Positions 1 to 6,886 of a DNA stretch of 17,298 nucleotides are shown here, one piece after another. Below the pieces are notes generated by a model. The model did not search any database, had not been told where the DNA came from, and saw only the letters and a program-made list of their open reading frames with translations. Each line of letters starts with the position of its first letter. Position 1 is the first letter of the stretch. Where the stretch lies: positions 1 through 17,298 of the forward strand of contig CAADVS010000019.1 of the NCBI GenBank assembly GCA_900752545.1. Reading direction: 5' to 3'. A program made the position numbers and the translations under genes. The DNA is from an uncultured Collinsella sp. (lineage in GTDB: Bacteria; Actinomycetota; Coriobacteriia; Coriobacteriales; Coriobacteriaceae).

Positions 1-2
1 CC

Positions 3-434
3 GCCACCGTGACGGCCATGTACCACGCGGCGTGCGACATGCTGGAGGGGTGCTGCCCCAGGGCGGCGGCGGTGCTGGAGGAGGCCGAGCCCGACGCGCT
101 GGCCTACCTCGACTTCCCGCCGGCCCACTGGAAGCGCCTGCGCACCAACAACGTGCAGGAGAGGACCAACCGGGAGATAAAGCGCAGGTCGCGCGTCGTG
201 CAGGTGTTCCCCTCCACGCGCTCGCTGGTGCGGCTCGCGGACGCGGTCATGTGCGAGCAGGACGAGATATGGCAGGAGTCCAGGTACTTCTCGGAGGCGA
301 GGATGAACGAGCTCTACGATGACGGTCGCACCCGGGGAATCGACGGCCCCGTCGATTGGGCGCGGCTTGAGGCGGAGGCCAGGAAGATGCTCGAGTCCGG
401 CCTCGAGCTTGCGGACAGGGTCGAGGCGGCATAG
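3..434 (+). CDS. IS256/Mutator-family transposase, C-terminal part (cut by window edge)
   Basis: This reading frame is open to the left edge, so the N-terminal part lies outside the window. The visible 143 or so residues match the C-terminal third of IS256/Mutator DDE transposases. The segment NNVQERTNREIKRRSRVVQVFP carries the family's last catalytic acidic residue, the Glu of QERTNREIKRR, followed by the basic stretch. The next part, STRSLVRLADAVMCEQDEIW, is also typical of this family, whose full proteins are about 400 residues. The stop is at 432-434. Immediately downstream lies a DeoR-family gene lacking its front half, so this looks like an insertion sequence that landed in or next to that gene. 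I could not place the right terminal inverted repeat, and whether the element is complete depends on sequence outside the window. Confidence 0.85.
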   Translation, partial: ATVTAMYHAACDMLEGCCPRAAAVLEEAEPDALAYLDFPPAHWKRLRTNNVQERTNREIKRRSRVVQVFPSTRSLVRLADAVMCEQDEIWQESRYFSEARMNELYDDGRTRGIDGPVDWARLEAEARKMLESGLELADRVEAA

Positions 435-474
435 GATATCAACCGTATTCCAGATTCCAGGACGCCGGGCCGAC

Positions 475-849
475 TCGCTTCGGATCGGGCGCTACACCAA
501 CTTTCTCGACACTACCGTGGGCGGCATGTACCGCCGCCGCACCGCCGCCTTTGTGGGGCCCACGGCCGAGGATACCCTGCGCGCACTAGGGATTGACACG
601 GCGTTTATCGGTGCCAACGGCATTCTGGACGGCGACGTGTCCACGTCTAACATGGAAGAGGGCCGCATCCAGCAGCTCGCCTTTAGCAAGGCCGACTCGC
701 GCTGTCTGATTGCCGACTCCAGCAAAATCGTCAAGCGCGACTTCTACACCTTCTGCCGCCTGGACAATTTGAACGCCGCGGTGTGCGAGCCGGGTATTAC
801 CGCCGAGGACCGCACTGCCATTGAGGAACACACACAGGTCATTTGCTAG
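475..849 (+). pseudogene. DeoR-family transcriptional regulator, 3' fragment
   Basis: The frame encodes about 120 residues matching the C-terminal sugar-sensing (DeoR_C) domain. It has GGMYRRRTAAFVGPTAEDTLRAL, then the GIDTAFIGANGI and TSNMEEGRIQQ motifs, then IADSSKIVKRDF, the conserved ADSSK motif of the family. Full DeoR regulators are about 250 residues with an N-terminal winged HTH. That half is missing, and no start codon with a ribosome binding site precedes the homologous part. The frame runs back without a stop into the transposase gene but is not homologous there, so the junction lies somewhere in about 435-485. The start given here is only approximate. DeoR proteins usually repress sugar catabolic operons, and this one cannot bind DNA as it stands. 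Insertion of the IS256-type element is the simplest cause. Confidence 0.75.
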
Positions 850-902
850 CTAACGCTGCAGGCGATACTTCTGCCCCCTGCCGGTGCGGGGATTATCGCT
901 TC

Positions 903-1021
903 AATATGACGTGCAGAATGACACGTATAAGTAAAAACACCATTTGTGCGTCAAATTTGATGACGCGTAAAAATTTGCGCGTCATTTTACGCGTCAACGT
1001 GACGCGATATGACACGCAAAT
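903..1021. repeat. Field of inverted TGACGCG-type repeats
   Basis: In this gene-free stretch between the DeoR fragment and the toxin gene, a 7-bp word (TGACGCG, TGACACG or TGACGTG, or its complement) occurs eight times. Top-strand copies begin at 907, 919, 961, 1000 and 1010, and bottom-strand copies lie at 947-953, 978-984 and 990-996. A longer form, ATTTGYGYGTCA, occurs at 942-953 and 973-984 and inverted at 1010-1021. Two perfect hairpins result: ATGACGCG (960-967) with CGCGTCAT (978-985), and CGCGTCA (990-996) with TGACGCG (1000-1006). The composition is locally AT-rich. Function is unknown; it could be a protein-binding array, a shared 3' region or remains of a mobile element. Confidence 0.7.
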
Positions 1022-1050
1022 GCGCTCGGGCCAAGTATTCAGCTTGTGGG

Positions 1051-1356
1051 CTAGACCAGGCGGGCGTAGTCCTGTGACTGATGAAAGATGTGAGCGATAT
1101 AGATTGTTTCGTGCTCAAACTTATAAAGGCACACGTAGTTGTTGACGGGAAACGATCGGTAATTACGTGCCGCCAGCTCTTGCATATGCGAGAGGGGACG
1201 TAGGAGCGGCTGCTCGCGAAGCAGATCAAGCTGATATTCAAACTCAGCGACAAAATTGCCTGCTGCACGCGGATTCTTGAGGATTTGAGCAAGGTACCCG
1301 ACGATACTCTCGTACTCATATCGCGCGCTTTTGAGTATAACGACGTTATAGGTCAT
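1051..1356 (-). CDS. RelE/ParE-family toxin of a type II toxin-antitoxin system
   Basis: The gene encodes 101 residues, the usual length of RelE/ParE toxins. The N-terminus MTYNVVILKSARYEYESIVGYLAQIL is the typical first strand and helix. The C-terminal part, RNYRSFPVNNYVCLYKFEHETIYIAHIFHQSQDYARLV, matches the family's closing strands, where a basic residue and aromatics are conserved and many members end in an IFH..QDYARLL-like motif. RelE members cut mRNA on the ribosome while ParE members poison gyrase; the sequence alone does not decide which applies here. The start codon overlaps the end of the antitoxin gene by 11 bp, so the two are translationally coupled. The gene converges on the truncated DeoR fragment, with the TGACGCG repeat field in between. 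Confidence 0.85.
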   Translation of the reverse strand: MTYNVVILKSARYEYESIVGYLAQILKNPRAAGNFVAEFEYQLDLLREQPLLRPLSHMQELAARNYRSFPVNNYVCLYKFEHETIYIAHIFHQSQDYARLV

Positions 1357-1612
1357 ATTTGTCTCGTATCGCGGTCGCGAAGGAGTCGTAGTCGCTGTAG
1401 TCGCCTTGCGATATTTCGTCTTCTGCCAACATCATACGAGACAGCAGTTTTGCCTTGGCGATTTCTTCTTGCATGAGGCGATACTGGTCGCTGCTGATGC
1501 AGTGCATGGCCTCGTAGCCGTTCTTAGTTACGGTGACGTCGCGCTCAGACTCAACAAGTGCGGTGAATGTGGCAGTGTCCTTCATGTCTCGGACGGGCAC
1601 ACAAGCGGACAT
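1346..1612 (-). CDS. Phd/YefM-family antitoxin
   Basis: The 88-residue product begins MSACVPVRDMKDTATFTALV and continues with SERDVTVTKNGYEAMHCISSDQYR, the N-terminal DNA-binding fold of Phd/YefM antitoxins (V.VR.L.D.A.F...V......V.VT.NG). The acidic C-terminal tail, about residues 55-88, would bind and neutralise the toxin. I chose the ATG at 1612 because AAAGGAGG (complement of 1618-1625) lies five bases upstream; the frame continues to a GTG at 1648, but that would start inside the promoter. The stop codon overlaps the toxin gene by 11 bp. Antitoxin first, toxin second is the standard order, and such antitoxins usually repress their own promoter. Confidence 0.85.
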   Translation of the reverse strand: MSACVPVRDMKDTATFTALVESERDVTVTKNGYEAMHCISSDQYRLMQEEIAKAKLLSRMMLAEDEISQGDYSDYDSFATAIRDKYDL

Positions 1613-1626
1613 GGGTACCTCCTTTG

Positions 1627-1652
1627 CGTCGTGGCATAATTGTACCACGACG
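1627..1652 (-). promoter_or_regulatory. Toxin-antitoxin promoter and operator
   Basis: CGTCGTGG (1627-1634) and CCACGACG (1645-1652) form a perfect 8-bp inverted repeat with a 10-bp centre. Read on the minus strand, the centre and right arm give TGGTACAAT, an extended -10 element (TGnTACAAT, complement of 1639-1647). Transcription would start about 15 bases ahead of the antitoxin ribosome binding site. An inverted repeat lying over the -10 fits autorepression by the antitoxin. No good -35 is visible, as expected for an extended -10 promoter. Confidence 0.6.
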
Positions 1653-1679
1653 TGTCCAAGCGACCGGTACCGTCGAATC

Positions 1680-1897
1680 GTCTCAATCTGTAACAGTTGG
1701 GATCGAAAAACTCGGCTAGATGTTACAGATTGAGATTAAAGGGATTGACCTGTGGCGTTTGTCTCGATTTGTAACAGTTAGACGGTCGAAAGTGGGCTAC
1801 GTGTTACAGATTGAGATCTTTCAGCCCTGGTCGCCCGTTCGTCTAAATCTATAACAGTTAGGATTGAAAATCCCTGCTAGATGTTACAAATCGAGAC
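1680..1897. repeat. Palindromic repeat array A (three units)
   Basis: Three 56-57 bp units lie at 1680-1735, 1761-1816 and 1841-1897, with starts 81 and 80 bp apart. Each has arms of the form GTCTCRATYTGTAACA and TGTTACARATYGAGAC around a 25-bp centre, so each would form a long hairpin. Two centre types alternate: type 1 (GGATCGAAAAACTCGGCTAGA-like) in units 1 and 3, and type 2 (GACGGTCGAAAGTGGGCTACG-like) in unit 2. The array lies between the toxin-antitoxin promoter and the terminator of the first GH1 gene. There is no T-tract, so these are not ordinary terminators. Five further units of the same repeat occur near 6.6 and 11.7 kb. Confidence 0.9.
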
Positions 1898-1918
1898 AAA
1901 CGGCCTGCACGGGCCGAG

Positions 1919-1966
1919 CAAAAAAATAGGCCGCATGCGAACCCGTGGAGGGATTCGCATGCGGCC
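1919..1966 (-). terminator. Rho-independent terminator of cassette 1 operon
   Basis: A perfect 13-bp stem is formed by GGCCGCATGCGAA (1929-1941) and TTCGCATGCGGCC (1954-1966). On the minus strand the stem is followed directly by TATTTTTTT (complement of 1920-1928). It lies 23 bp past the stop codon of the GH1 gene ending at 1989. Confidence 0.9.
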
Positions 1967-1988
1967 GACAGGGGGTATGCGGCAAAAG

Positions 1989-3410
1989 TTAGGCCATAAG
2001 CAGGCCGGTCTCCGAGACGTTCTTGTACCAGTACGCGCTCGCCTTGGGATAGCGCTTCTGGGTCTCAAAGTCGATGTAGAACAGGCCATAGCGCTTGTTA
2101 TAGCCGTTGGTCCAGGAGAACTGGTCCTGCAGCGACCACACGAAGTAACCGTCGACGTTCACGCCGCCGTCGATTGCCTTGAGAATCCATGCGAGATGCT
2201 GACGCATGTAGTCGATGCGAGGGGCGTCGTCGATAAAGCCGTCCTCAAAGTCGTCCTTATAGCCCATGCCGTTCTCGGTGATGTAGATCTTCTTGTAGTT
2301 GGGGTAATCGTTCTTAATGCGGAGCAGCAGGTCGTAGAGACCCTCGGGATAGATAATCCAGTCCCAATCGGTGGTGGGTACGCCTTCGCGCACGCATGAC
2401 TCGCCCACGCCCTTGAGGAACCAGCGCGAGGAGCCCTTGTCGCCGGTGCCATTGTGGTTGATGTCGTTTTCGCCCTCGGCGGCACGCAGGAACTGGCACT
2501 TGTAGGTGTTGACGCCCAGGCAATCGTTGTAGGGGAGCGCGGCGGTCAGCGCGGCGATGTCCTCGTCGCGGACGTCGAGCTCGCCGCCGGCGATATGGGC
2601 CAGCTTGGTCGCAGCCTCCATGGTGTCGGCTGCATAGTGGCCGCGGAAGGTGGCGTCGAGTACCCAGCGGTTGTTGATGACGTCGGCCATGCGAGCTGCC
2701 TCGCAGTCGGCGGCGTTGTTGGGATCGAGGGGATACTTGGGCTCCAGGTTCTGGACAATGCCGATCTCACCCTCAAAGCCGCCCTCATGGAAGGCGACGA
2801 CAGCCTTGGCGTGGGCCACCATCATGTTGTGCATGAGCTGGAAGGCCTTGTCCAGGCGATACTTCTCGCCGTGCGGCCAGTTGCCGACGATAAAGCTGCC
2901 CTCGGCGGTTGCGGGAATCTCGTTAAACGTGAACCAGTGCTTGACCTCGGTGAACTCGGCAAAGCAGAACTTGGCGTACTCGACAAAGGCGTCGATCGTC
3001 GTGCGCGTCAGGAATCCCTCGCCACCGTCCTGGTAGAAGGCCTCGGGCGTATCAAAGTGATCGAGCGTGACATAGGGGATAACGCCGGCTTTGTTGCAGG
3101 TGGCGAAAAGCTCGTGATAGAAAGCGACGCCCTCGGGGTTAATCTCGCCGGTGCCGTTGGGGAAGATACGGCTCCAAGCGATGGAGACACGGATACCGTT
3201 GATGCCGAAGCGCTGGCACAGGTCGATATCGACCGGGTACTTGTTGTAGAAATCACTTGCGGGGTCGGGGGAGAAGCGACCCTGAGCTGCCAGGAAATCG
3301 TCCCAGGGCACTTTGCCCTTGCCGTGCGTGCGAGTCTCGCCCTCAACTTGGTAAGCGGCGGTGGCGCCGCCAAACACAAAGCCGTCGGGGAACTGCATGG
3401 GGTTGGTCAT
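1989..3410 (-). CDS. GH1 6-phospho-beta-galactosidase-like enzyme, cassette 1
   Basis: This 473-residue cytoplasmic glycoside hydrolase family 1 enzyme would split a disaccharide-6-phosphate delivered by the PTS permease encoded just upstream. The N-terminal GH1 signature is FVFGGATAAYQVEG (11-24). The acid/base is Glu164 in TFNE and the nucleophile is Glu379 in ITENG. The phosphate-binding set of LacG-type enzymes is present as Ser432, Lys439 and Tyr441 in the SWTNGYNKRYG motif. Trp433 is the residue that in LacG favours galactosides; phospho-beta-glucosidases usually have a small residue there. The motif TLDHFD has Asp117 where relatives have His or Tyr. AAAGGAT lies ahead of the ATG. It is the second gene of the EIICB1-GH1 operon and ends at a strong terminator. 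The exact substrate is unproven; 6-phospho-beta-glucosidase remains an alternative. Confidence 0.9.
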   Translation of the reverse strand: MTNPMQFPDGFVFGGATAAYQVEGETRTHGKGKVPWDDFLAAQGRFSPDPASDFYNKYPVDIDLCQRFGINGIRVSIAWSRIFPNGTGEINPEGVAFYHELFATCNKAGVIPYVTLDHFDTPEAFYQDGGEGFLTRTTIDAFVEYAKFCFAEFTEVKHWFTFNEIPATAEGSFIVGNWPHGEKYRLDKAFQLMHNMMVAHAKAVVAFHEGGFEGEIGIVQNLEPKYPLDPNNAADCEAARMADVINNRWVLDATFRGHYAADTMEAATKLAHIAGGELDVRDEDIAALTAALPYNDCLGVNTYKCQFLRAAEGENDINHNGTGDKGSSRWFLKGVGESCVREGVPTTDWDWIIYPEGLYDLLLRIKNDYPNYKKIYITENGMGYKDDFEDGFIDDAPRIDYMRQHLAWILKAIDGGVNVDGYFVWSLQDQFSWTNGYNKRYGLFYIDFETQKRYPKASAYWYKNVSETGLLMA

Positions 3411-3444
3411 GAGTCATCCTTTCTGTGGGATTCGAATAGGGAGA

Positions 3445-3471
3445 GGTGCCCGAACTGGGGATCCGGGCACC
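3445..3471 (-). other. Intercistronic hairpin between EIICB1 and GH1 (cassette 1)
   Basis: GGTGCCCG (3445-3452) pairs with CGGGCACC (3464-3471). It lies about 15 bases past the EIICB1 stop, within the 76-bp gap before the GH1 gene. No T-tract follows on the minus strand, so full termination is unlikely. Hairpins stand at the same place in cassettes 2 and 3. It may stabilise the upstream message or reduce read-through. Confidence 0.6.
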
Positions 3472-3486
3472 AACAGAGGGAGGAAC

Positions 3487-5265
3487 CTAGTCGAGGTTCT
3501 CGCGGAGCCACTTGATGGCGCCAGCGGGGTCGCGAGTAAGGTCGATATATTCCTTACCGCGCGGGGCGAGCAGCTTAATGCCCAGGCGATCGGTGTCGGC
3601 CTTCATGTCGTTGTAGTAGCTACGGACCTGCGGGGCAAGCACGATAACGTCGTACTGATCCATGATGGCAGTGTGCTGGCCATAGGCGCCTGCGGAGGAA
3701 GCGATGTTCTCTCCGGTCTGCGCGGCACCTTCCTTGATGGCGTTGGCAAGCATGGCAGAGGTGCCGGCGCCGGCGCACAGGACGAGGACCTTCAGACCGT
3801 CGACATCCTTCTTAGCGGATGCATCGGCAGCGGGCTCGGGCTGATCGGCGACAGGCTTGCTGTCAGCGGCAGCGGCGGTCGGCTCGACGGCAGCGGTGGC
3901 CTGCTCGACAGCGGGCGCAGAGGTGCTGGCGGCGATGGTGGCAGCACCATCGGACTCGAGACCCAGCTCGGCGGCGCGCTCGGCTTCCTGGTCGCAGAGC
4001 AGCTTATCGTATGCCTTCAAGAACGGCAGGTAGATGATGGCGTCCAGCAAGATGATGATCGCGACAAATACCAGGGCGATAAGCTGGAAGTTTGTAGTGA
4101 TGAAGATGCCGATGGGGGCAGGGGTAGCCCAAGGCACCACGAAGGAGAAGCCGTTCATGCCCACGTTGTCGATAAAGAACTTGGCAACACTCACGTTGAC
4201 GCAGCCGGCGGCAACAAAGGGGATGAGCATGTAGGGGTTAAGGATCATCGGCGCGCCAAAGAGCAGCGGTTCGTTGACGGCGAAGGCAACAGGAACAATC
4301 GAGGCCTTGCCGACGGCTTTGAGCTGTTTGGACTTCATAAAGAGAATCAGCAGAAGCGGCACGATGAACGTGGCGCCGGTGCCGCCGAACTCACCCACGA
4401 GCGACATGTTAAAGGTGAGGGAATGGGCGGGGTGACCACCGGCCAGCAGAACCTGCAGGTTCTCAGCCTGGTTGGCAAGACGGATGGGGTCGATGCCCGG
4501 CTGGACGATCGAGGGGCCGTGGACGCCGATGAACCAGAAGAACGCGGTGGCCGCCTGGATAAGGATAAGGCCAGGATAGGTTTCTGCAGCGGTAAAGAGC
4601 GGGGAGAGCAGTTTGATAAGCAGCTCGGAGAACGGAACGCCCATGAGGTTACGCACGACGACATCGATGATGCCGCAGATGATGACGGCGCCGCCAAAGG
4701 GGATAATGTCGCGGAAGTTCTGAGCGATGGCGCCCGGGACCTCCTTGGGCAGCTTAATGGTCAGATCGCGCGAGACACAGAACTTATAGACCCAAACGGT
4801 AATGAACGCGGCGATATAGGCCGAGAACAGACCGCGCGTGCCCATGCTGGTGCAATCGAAGACCGAAAGTTCGGAGCCGTTGAACTTGGTGGTGAACTGC
4901 GTAACAGCGAGCAAAAGCATGCTGCACTGGGCGGCCACCATGGTGGAACCGTCGTTGAGCACTTTGCCGGCGGGCATACGACGGTTCATGGATGCCGTGA
5001 AGTTCTTGGCAGTGGTGCCGGCAACCATGATGCCCATGACGCCCATGGTGAAGTTGTAGAGCTTGTTGCACCAGTCGATGAGCGGCTGGGGCAGCGTGAT
5101 GCCGACTACGCCGGGAAGGGTGGCAATGAGCAGAAAGATCGAAGAGGTGAGGACAATGGGCATGCACCCAAGGAATCCGTCCTTGATGGCCTGGAGGTAG
5201 ATGTTCCTCGAGATCTTCTCAAAGAACGGTTGATGCTTTTCGAGCATCTTTACGATGGCGTCCAT
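3487..5265 (-). CDS. Lac-family PTS permease EIICB, cassette 1
   Basis: This 592-residue inner membrane permease would import and phosphorylate a beta-galactoside or beta-glucoside. Residues 1-420 are the EIIC domain with many hydrophobic helices. They include WFIGVHGPSIV (His249) and NEPLLFGAP (Glu332), the conserved substrate and phosphotransfer motifs of this family. A low-complexity Ala/Glu/Pro linker, about 425-488, leads to the EIIB domain, whose active cysteine is Cys497 in VLVLCAGAGTSA. The C-B order and length equal those of LacE. The IIC loop PGAIAQNFRDIIPF differs from the PPNISQ form of true LacE and of the cassette 3 permease, so substrate range probably differs too. AAAGGAG lies ahead of the ATG. 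It is the first gene of the operon, divergent from lacI1, and it needs a separate EIIA, probably the one at 16781. Confidence 0.9.
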   Translation of the reverse strand: MDAIVKMLEKHQPFFEKISRNIYLQAIKDGFLGCMPIVLTSSIFLLIATLPGVVGITLPQPLIDWCNKLYNFTMGVMGIMVAGTTAKNFTASMNRRMPAGKVLNDGSTMVAAQCSMLLLAVTQFTTKFNGSELSVFDCTSMGTRGLFSAYIAAFITVWVYKFCVSRDLTIKLPKEVPGAIAQNFRDIIPFGGAVIICGIIDVVVRNLMGVPFSELLIKLLSPLFTAAETYPGLILIQAATAFFWFIGVHGPSIVQPGIDPIRLANQAENLQVLLAGGHPAHSLTFNMSLVGEFGGTGATFIVPLLLILFMKSKQLKAVGKASIVPVAFAVNEPLLFGAPMILNPYMLIPFVAAGCVNVSVAKFFIDNVGMNGFSFVVPWATPAPIGIFITTNFQLIALVFVAIIILLDAIIYLPFLKAYDKLLCDQEAERAAELGLESDGAATIAASTSAPAVEQATAAVEPTAAAADSKPVADQPEPAADASAKKDVDGLKVLVLCAGAGTSAMLANAIKEGAAQTGENIASSAGAYGQHTAIMDQYDVIVLAPQVRSYYNDMKADTDRLGIKLLAPRGKEYIDLTRDPAGAIKWLRENLD

Positions 5266-5342
5266 AGAGCTCCTTTGCTACTTAATGCGCGATGCATGTG
5301 GATGGAACTGATCGTCGATGGATGGTCAGGACTGCCCGGAAA

Positions 5343-5361
5343 CCTTCCTGCTTAAGGAAGG
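5343..5361 (-). other. Small inverted repeat in the cassette 1 operon leader
   Basis: CCTTCCT (5343-5349) and AGGAAGG (5355-5361) form a 7-bp stem with a 5-base loop between the operators and the EIICB1 gene. No T-tract follows. It could be a leader hairpin or a binding site; nothing in the sequence decides which. Confidence 0.35.
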
Positions 5362-5370
5362 CATTGCGAA

Positions 5371-5411
5371 ATGACAACGTAGGACATTTCGTTAATGACA
5401 ACGTAAGACAT
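5371..5411. promoter_or_regulatory. Paired operator sites for the cassette 1 repressor
   Basis: Two near-identical 17-bp sites, ATGACAACGTAGGACAT (5371-5387) and ATGACAACGTAAGACAT (5395-5411), start 24 bp apart in the 276-bp gap between EIICB1 and lacI1. The ends ATGAC and GACAT are imperfect inverted halves round an ACGT core, the layout expected of LacI-family operators. Related but distinct sites sit at the same place in cassettes 2 and 3. Assignment to the adjacent repressor is inferred. Confidence 0.65.
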
Positions 5412-5440
5412 TATTGGAAGAGCAACAAGGATTTACGGGT

Positions 5441-5499
5441 GAACGGTCGATATTGTCCGATAAACGGCTGATTTGTCAGTCGGGCAGGTAGTGTATGCT
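5441..5499 (+). promoter_or_regulatory. lacI1 promoter region with conserved upstream element
   Basis: A 27-bp element (5441-5467, beginning GAACGGTCGATATTG and ending TAAACGG) is closely matched upstream of lacI2 at 10468-10494. In both places a -35-like hexamer follows 5-6 bp later, here TTGTCA (5473-5478). A TATGCT -10-like hexamer is at 5494-5499. The 15-bp spacing is short, so the exact promoter is uncertain; the conservation between the two cassettes is the firmer observation. Confidence 0.4.
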
Positions 5500-5541
5500 A
5501 GAACGCAAAAAACAAGCGATGCGAAACCGACTGGAGAAGTA

Positions 5542-6552
5542 GTGGCAACGATGGACAAGAAAAATGTCTCAATGAACGATGTGGCAGTTGCCGCGGGCGT
5601 TTCTCTCAAGACGGTGTCGCGCGTGATCAATGAGCCCGATAGCGTGCGCGAGTCGACGCGCGATAGGGTCCATGCTGCCATGGAGGCGCTTGGGTTCCGG
5701 GCGAACTTTGCCGCGCGTTCACTCAAGTTGGGCCGTTACGGGTGCATCGGCGTGGTGATGTTCCACTTGTCGGGCGGCGCCGTGGACATGATTGACGGTA
5801 TCGCAGATGCCGCCGAAGAGCGTGGTTTTGCGCTTACGATGATCAAAAAGCGGGCGGGGGAGAAGATGACCCTTGCCGATGCTGCGCGTAGGATGTCGCA
5901 GCTTCCCGTCGACGGCATGATCTTCAACCTGCGTCAGATGGTCGATGACTTTGATACCTTTGAGGCGCCGAAAGACCTCAAGACGGTGATTATCACGCCG
6001 ATGGAACATCCTACCTGCTCTACCGTTAGTGACGATCAAGAGGGTGGTGCGCGCATGGCGTGCGAGCACTTCTTAAATCGCGGGCACAAGAACGTGTATT
6101 TCGTCTCTGGTAAGAAAGAGTCGCTGTCGAGCCAGTGCCGTATGAAAGGTTGGCGTGCGGCACTCGAGGCGCGTGGCATTGAGCCGCCCGAGCCTCTGCA
6201 AGGCGATTGGAATGCGGATAGTGGCTATGCCGCGGGCCTTGCGCTTGCCGATAAACCCGATTGCACGGCGGTCCTCGCTGCTAACGACTGCATGGCAAAC
6301 GGCGTGATGATGGCTCTGCGTGACAGAGGGCTCAGGGTGCCCGACGACGTGTCCGTGATCGGCTTTGACGACGAACTCTACAAGACGATTCCCAACTCGA
6401 TTCTGACGTCAGTGAAGTTTCGCCACCGCGAGCTGGGCATCCGTGCGCTTAACGAGGTCGTCGCAGGTCTGGAAGCCCCGAGCTCCAGAAGCCGTACGCT
6501 TGTGTCGGGCGTGCTGGTCGAGCGTTCCAGCGTGAAGGACCTGCGGGCGTAG
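5542..6552 (+). CDS. LacI-family repressor of cassette 1
   Basis: The 336-residue product begins MATMDKKNVSMNDVAVAAGVS. The N-terminal HTH has the recognition helix VSLKTVSRVIN, and the hinge is FRANFAARSLKLG. The remainder is the periplasmic-binding-protein-like effector domain, including AVLAANDCMANGVMMAL and VSVIGFDDELY, both standard for LacI/GalR proteins. I chose the GTG at 5542 because GGAG (5533-5536) lies five bases upstream; the ATG at 5551 is 14 bases from it. The gene diverges from the EIICB1-GH1 operon and two operator-like sites lie between them, so it most likely represses that operon. Effector unknown, presumably the sugar or its phosphate. The 3' end is 17 bp from palindrome array B. 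Confidence 0.85.
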   Translation: MATMDKKNVSMNDVAVAAGVSLKTVSRVINEPDSVRESTRDRVHAAMEALGFRANFAARSLKLGRYGCIGVVMFHLSGGAVDMIDGIADAAEERGFALTMIKKRAGEKMTLADAARRMSQLPVDGMIFNLRQMVDDFDTFEAPKDLKTVIITPMEHPTCSTVSDDQEGGARMACEHFLNRGHKNVYFVSGKKESLSSQCRMKGWRAALEARGIEPPEPLQGDWNADSGYAAGLALADKPDCTAVLAANDCMANGVMMALRDRGLRVPDDVSVIGFDDELYKTIPNSILTSVKFRHRELGIRALNEVVAGLEAPSSRSRTLVSGVLVERSSVKDLRA

Positions 6553-6569
6553 ACGTGCTCGGCCTGTTC

Positions 6570-6786
6570 GTCTAAATCTGTAATAGGTAGGGCCGAAAAT
6601 CTCAGCTAGATGTTACAGATTTAGACAATTCGGTCCAGCTTATTCCGTTTGTCTCGATCTGTAACAACTAGACGGTCAAAAGTGGTCTACATGTTACAAA
6701 TCGAGATTGTTCGGCCCGGGCCGCCCGTTCGTCTAAATCTGTAACAGCTTGGACCGAAAAACTCGGCTAGATGTTACAGATTGAGA
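6570..6786. repeat. Palindromic repeat array B (three units)
   Basis: Three units of the palindrome seen in array A lie at 6570-6626, 6651-6706 and 6731-6786, again with starts 81 and 80 bp apart. The centre types again run 1, 2, 1. The first unit has GTCTAAATCTGTAATA paired with TGTTACAGATTTAGAC. A changes on one arm are often matched on the other (CTAAAT with ATTTAG), which favours preserved pairing. The array fills most of the gap between the converging lacI1 and EIICB2 genes; the rest is the EIICB2 terminator. Confidence 0.9.
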
Positions 6787-6810
6787 TGAACAGGAGGACG
6801 GGTGCGGTCT

Positions 6811-6854
6811 AAACAAAATGGCCCGCGCATCACACATCGATGCACGGGCCATTT
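6811..6854 (-). terminator. Rho-independent terminator of cassette 2 operon
   Basis: AAATGGCCCG (6816-6825) pairs with CGGGCCATTT (6845-6854), extended inside by GCATC (6827-6831) and GATGC (6839-6843). On the minus strand the stem runs into TTTTGTTT. It lies 32 bp past the EIICB2 stop. Confidence 0.8.
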
Positions 6855-6886
6855 ATTGTCTGCGAGCGGCAGGTGGTGTCAGCGTC

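Noticed and set aside
435..485. Right terminal inverted repeat and target duplication of the IS256-type element
   Set aside because: Without the left end of the element in the window no inverted repeat can be paired, and no clear duplicated target is seen.
1680..1897. CRISPR array (repeats with regular 80-bp period)
   Set aside because: Units are 56-58 bp long palindromes with only 2-3 copies per array, spacers are 24-25 bp and partly similar, repeats alternate between two types, and no cas genes are present.
3361..5355. Long open frame on the plus strand (664 codons) opposite EIICB1
   Set aside because: It is antisense to a permease with clear family motifs; its product is a low-complexity Gly/Asp/Val-rich string, the usual shadow of GC-rich coding DNA.
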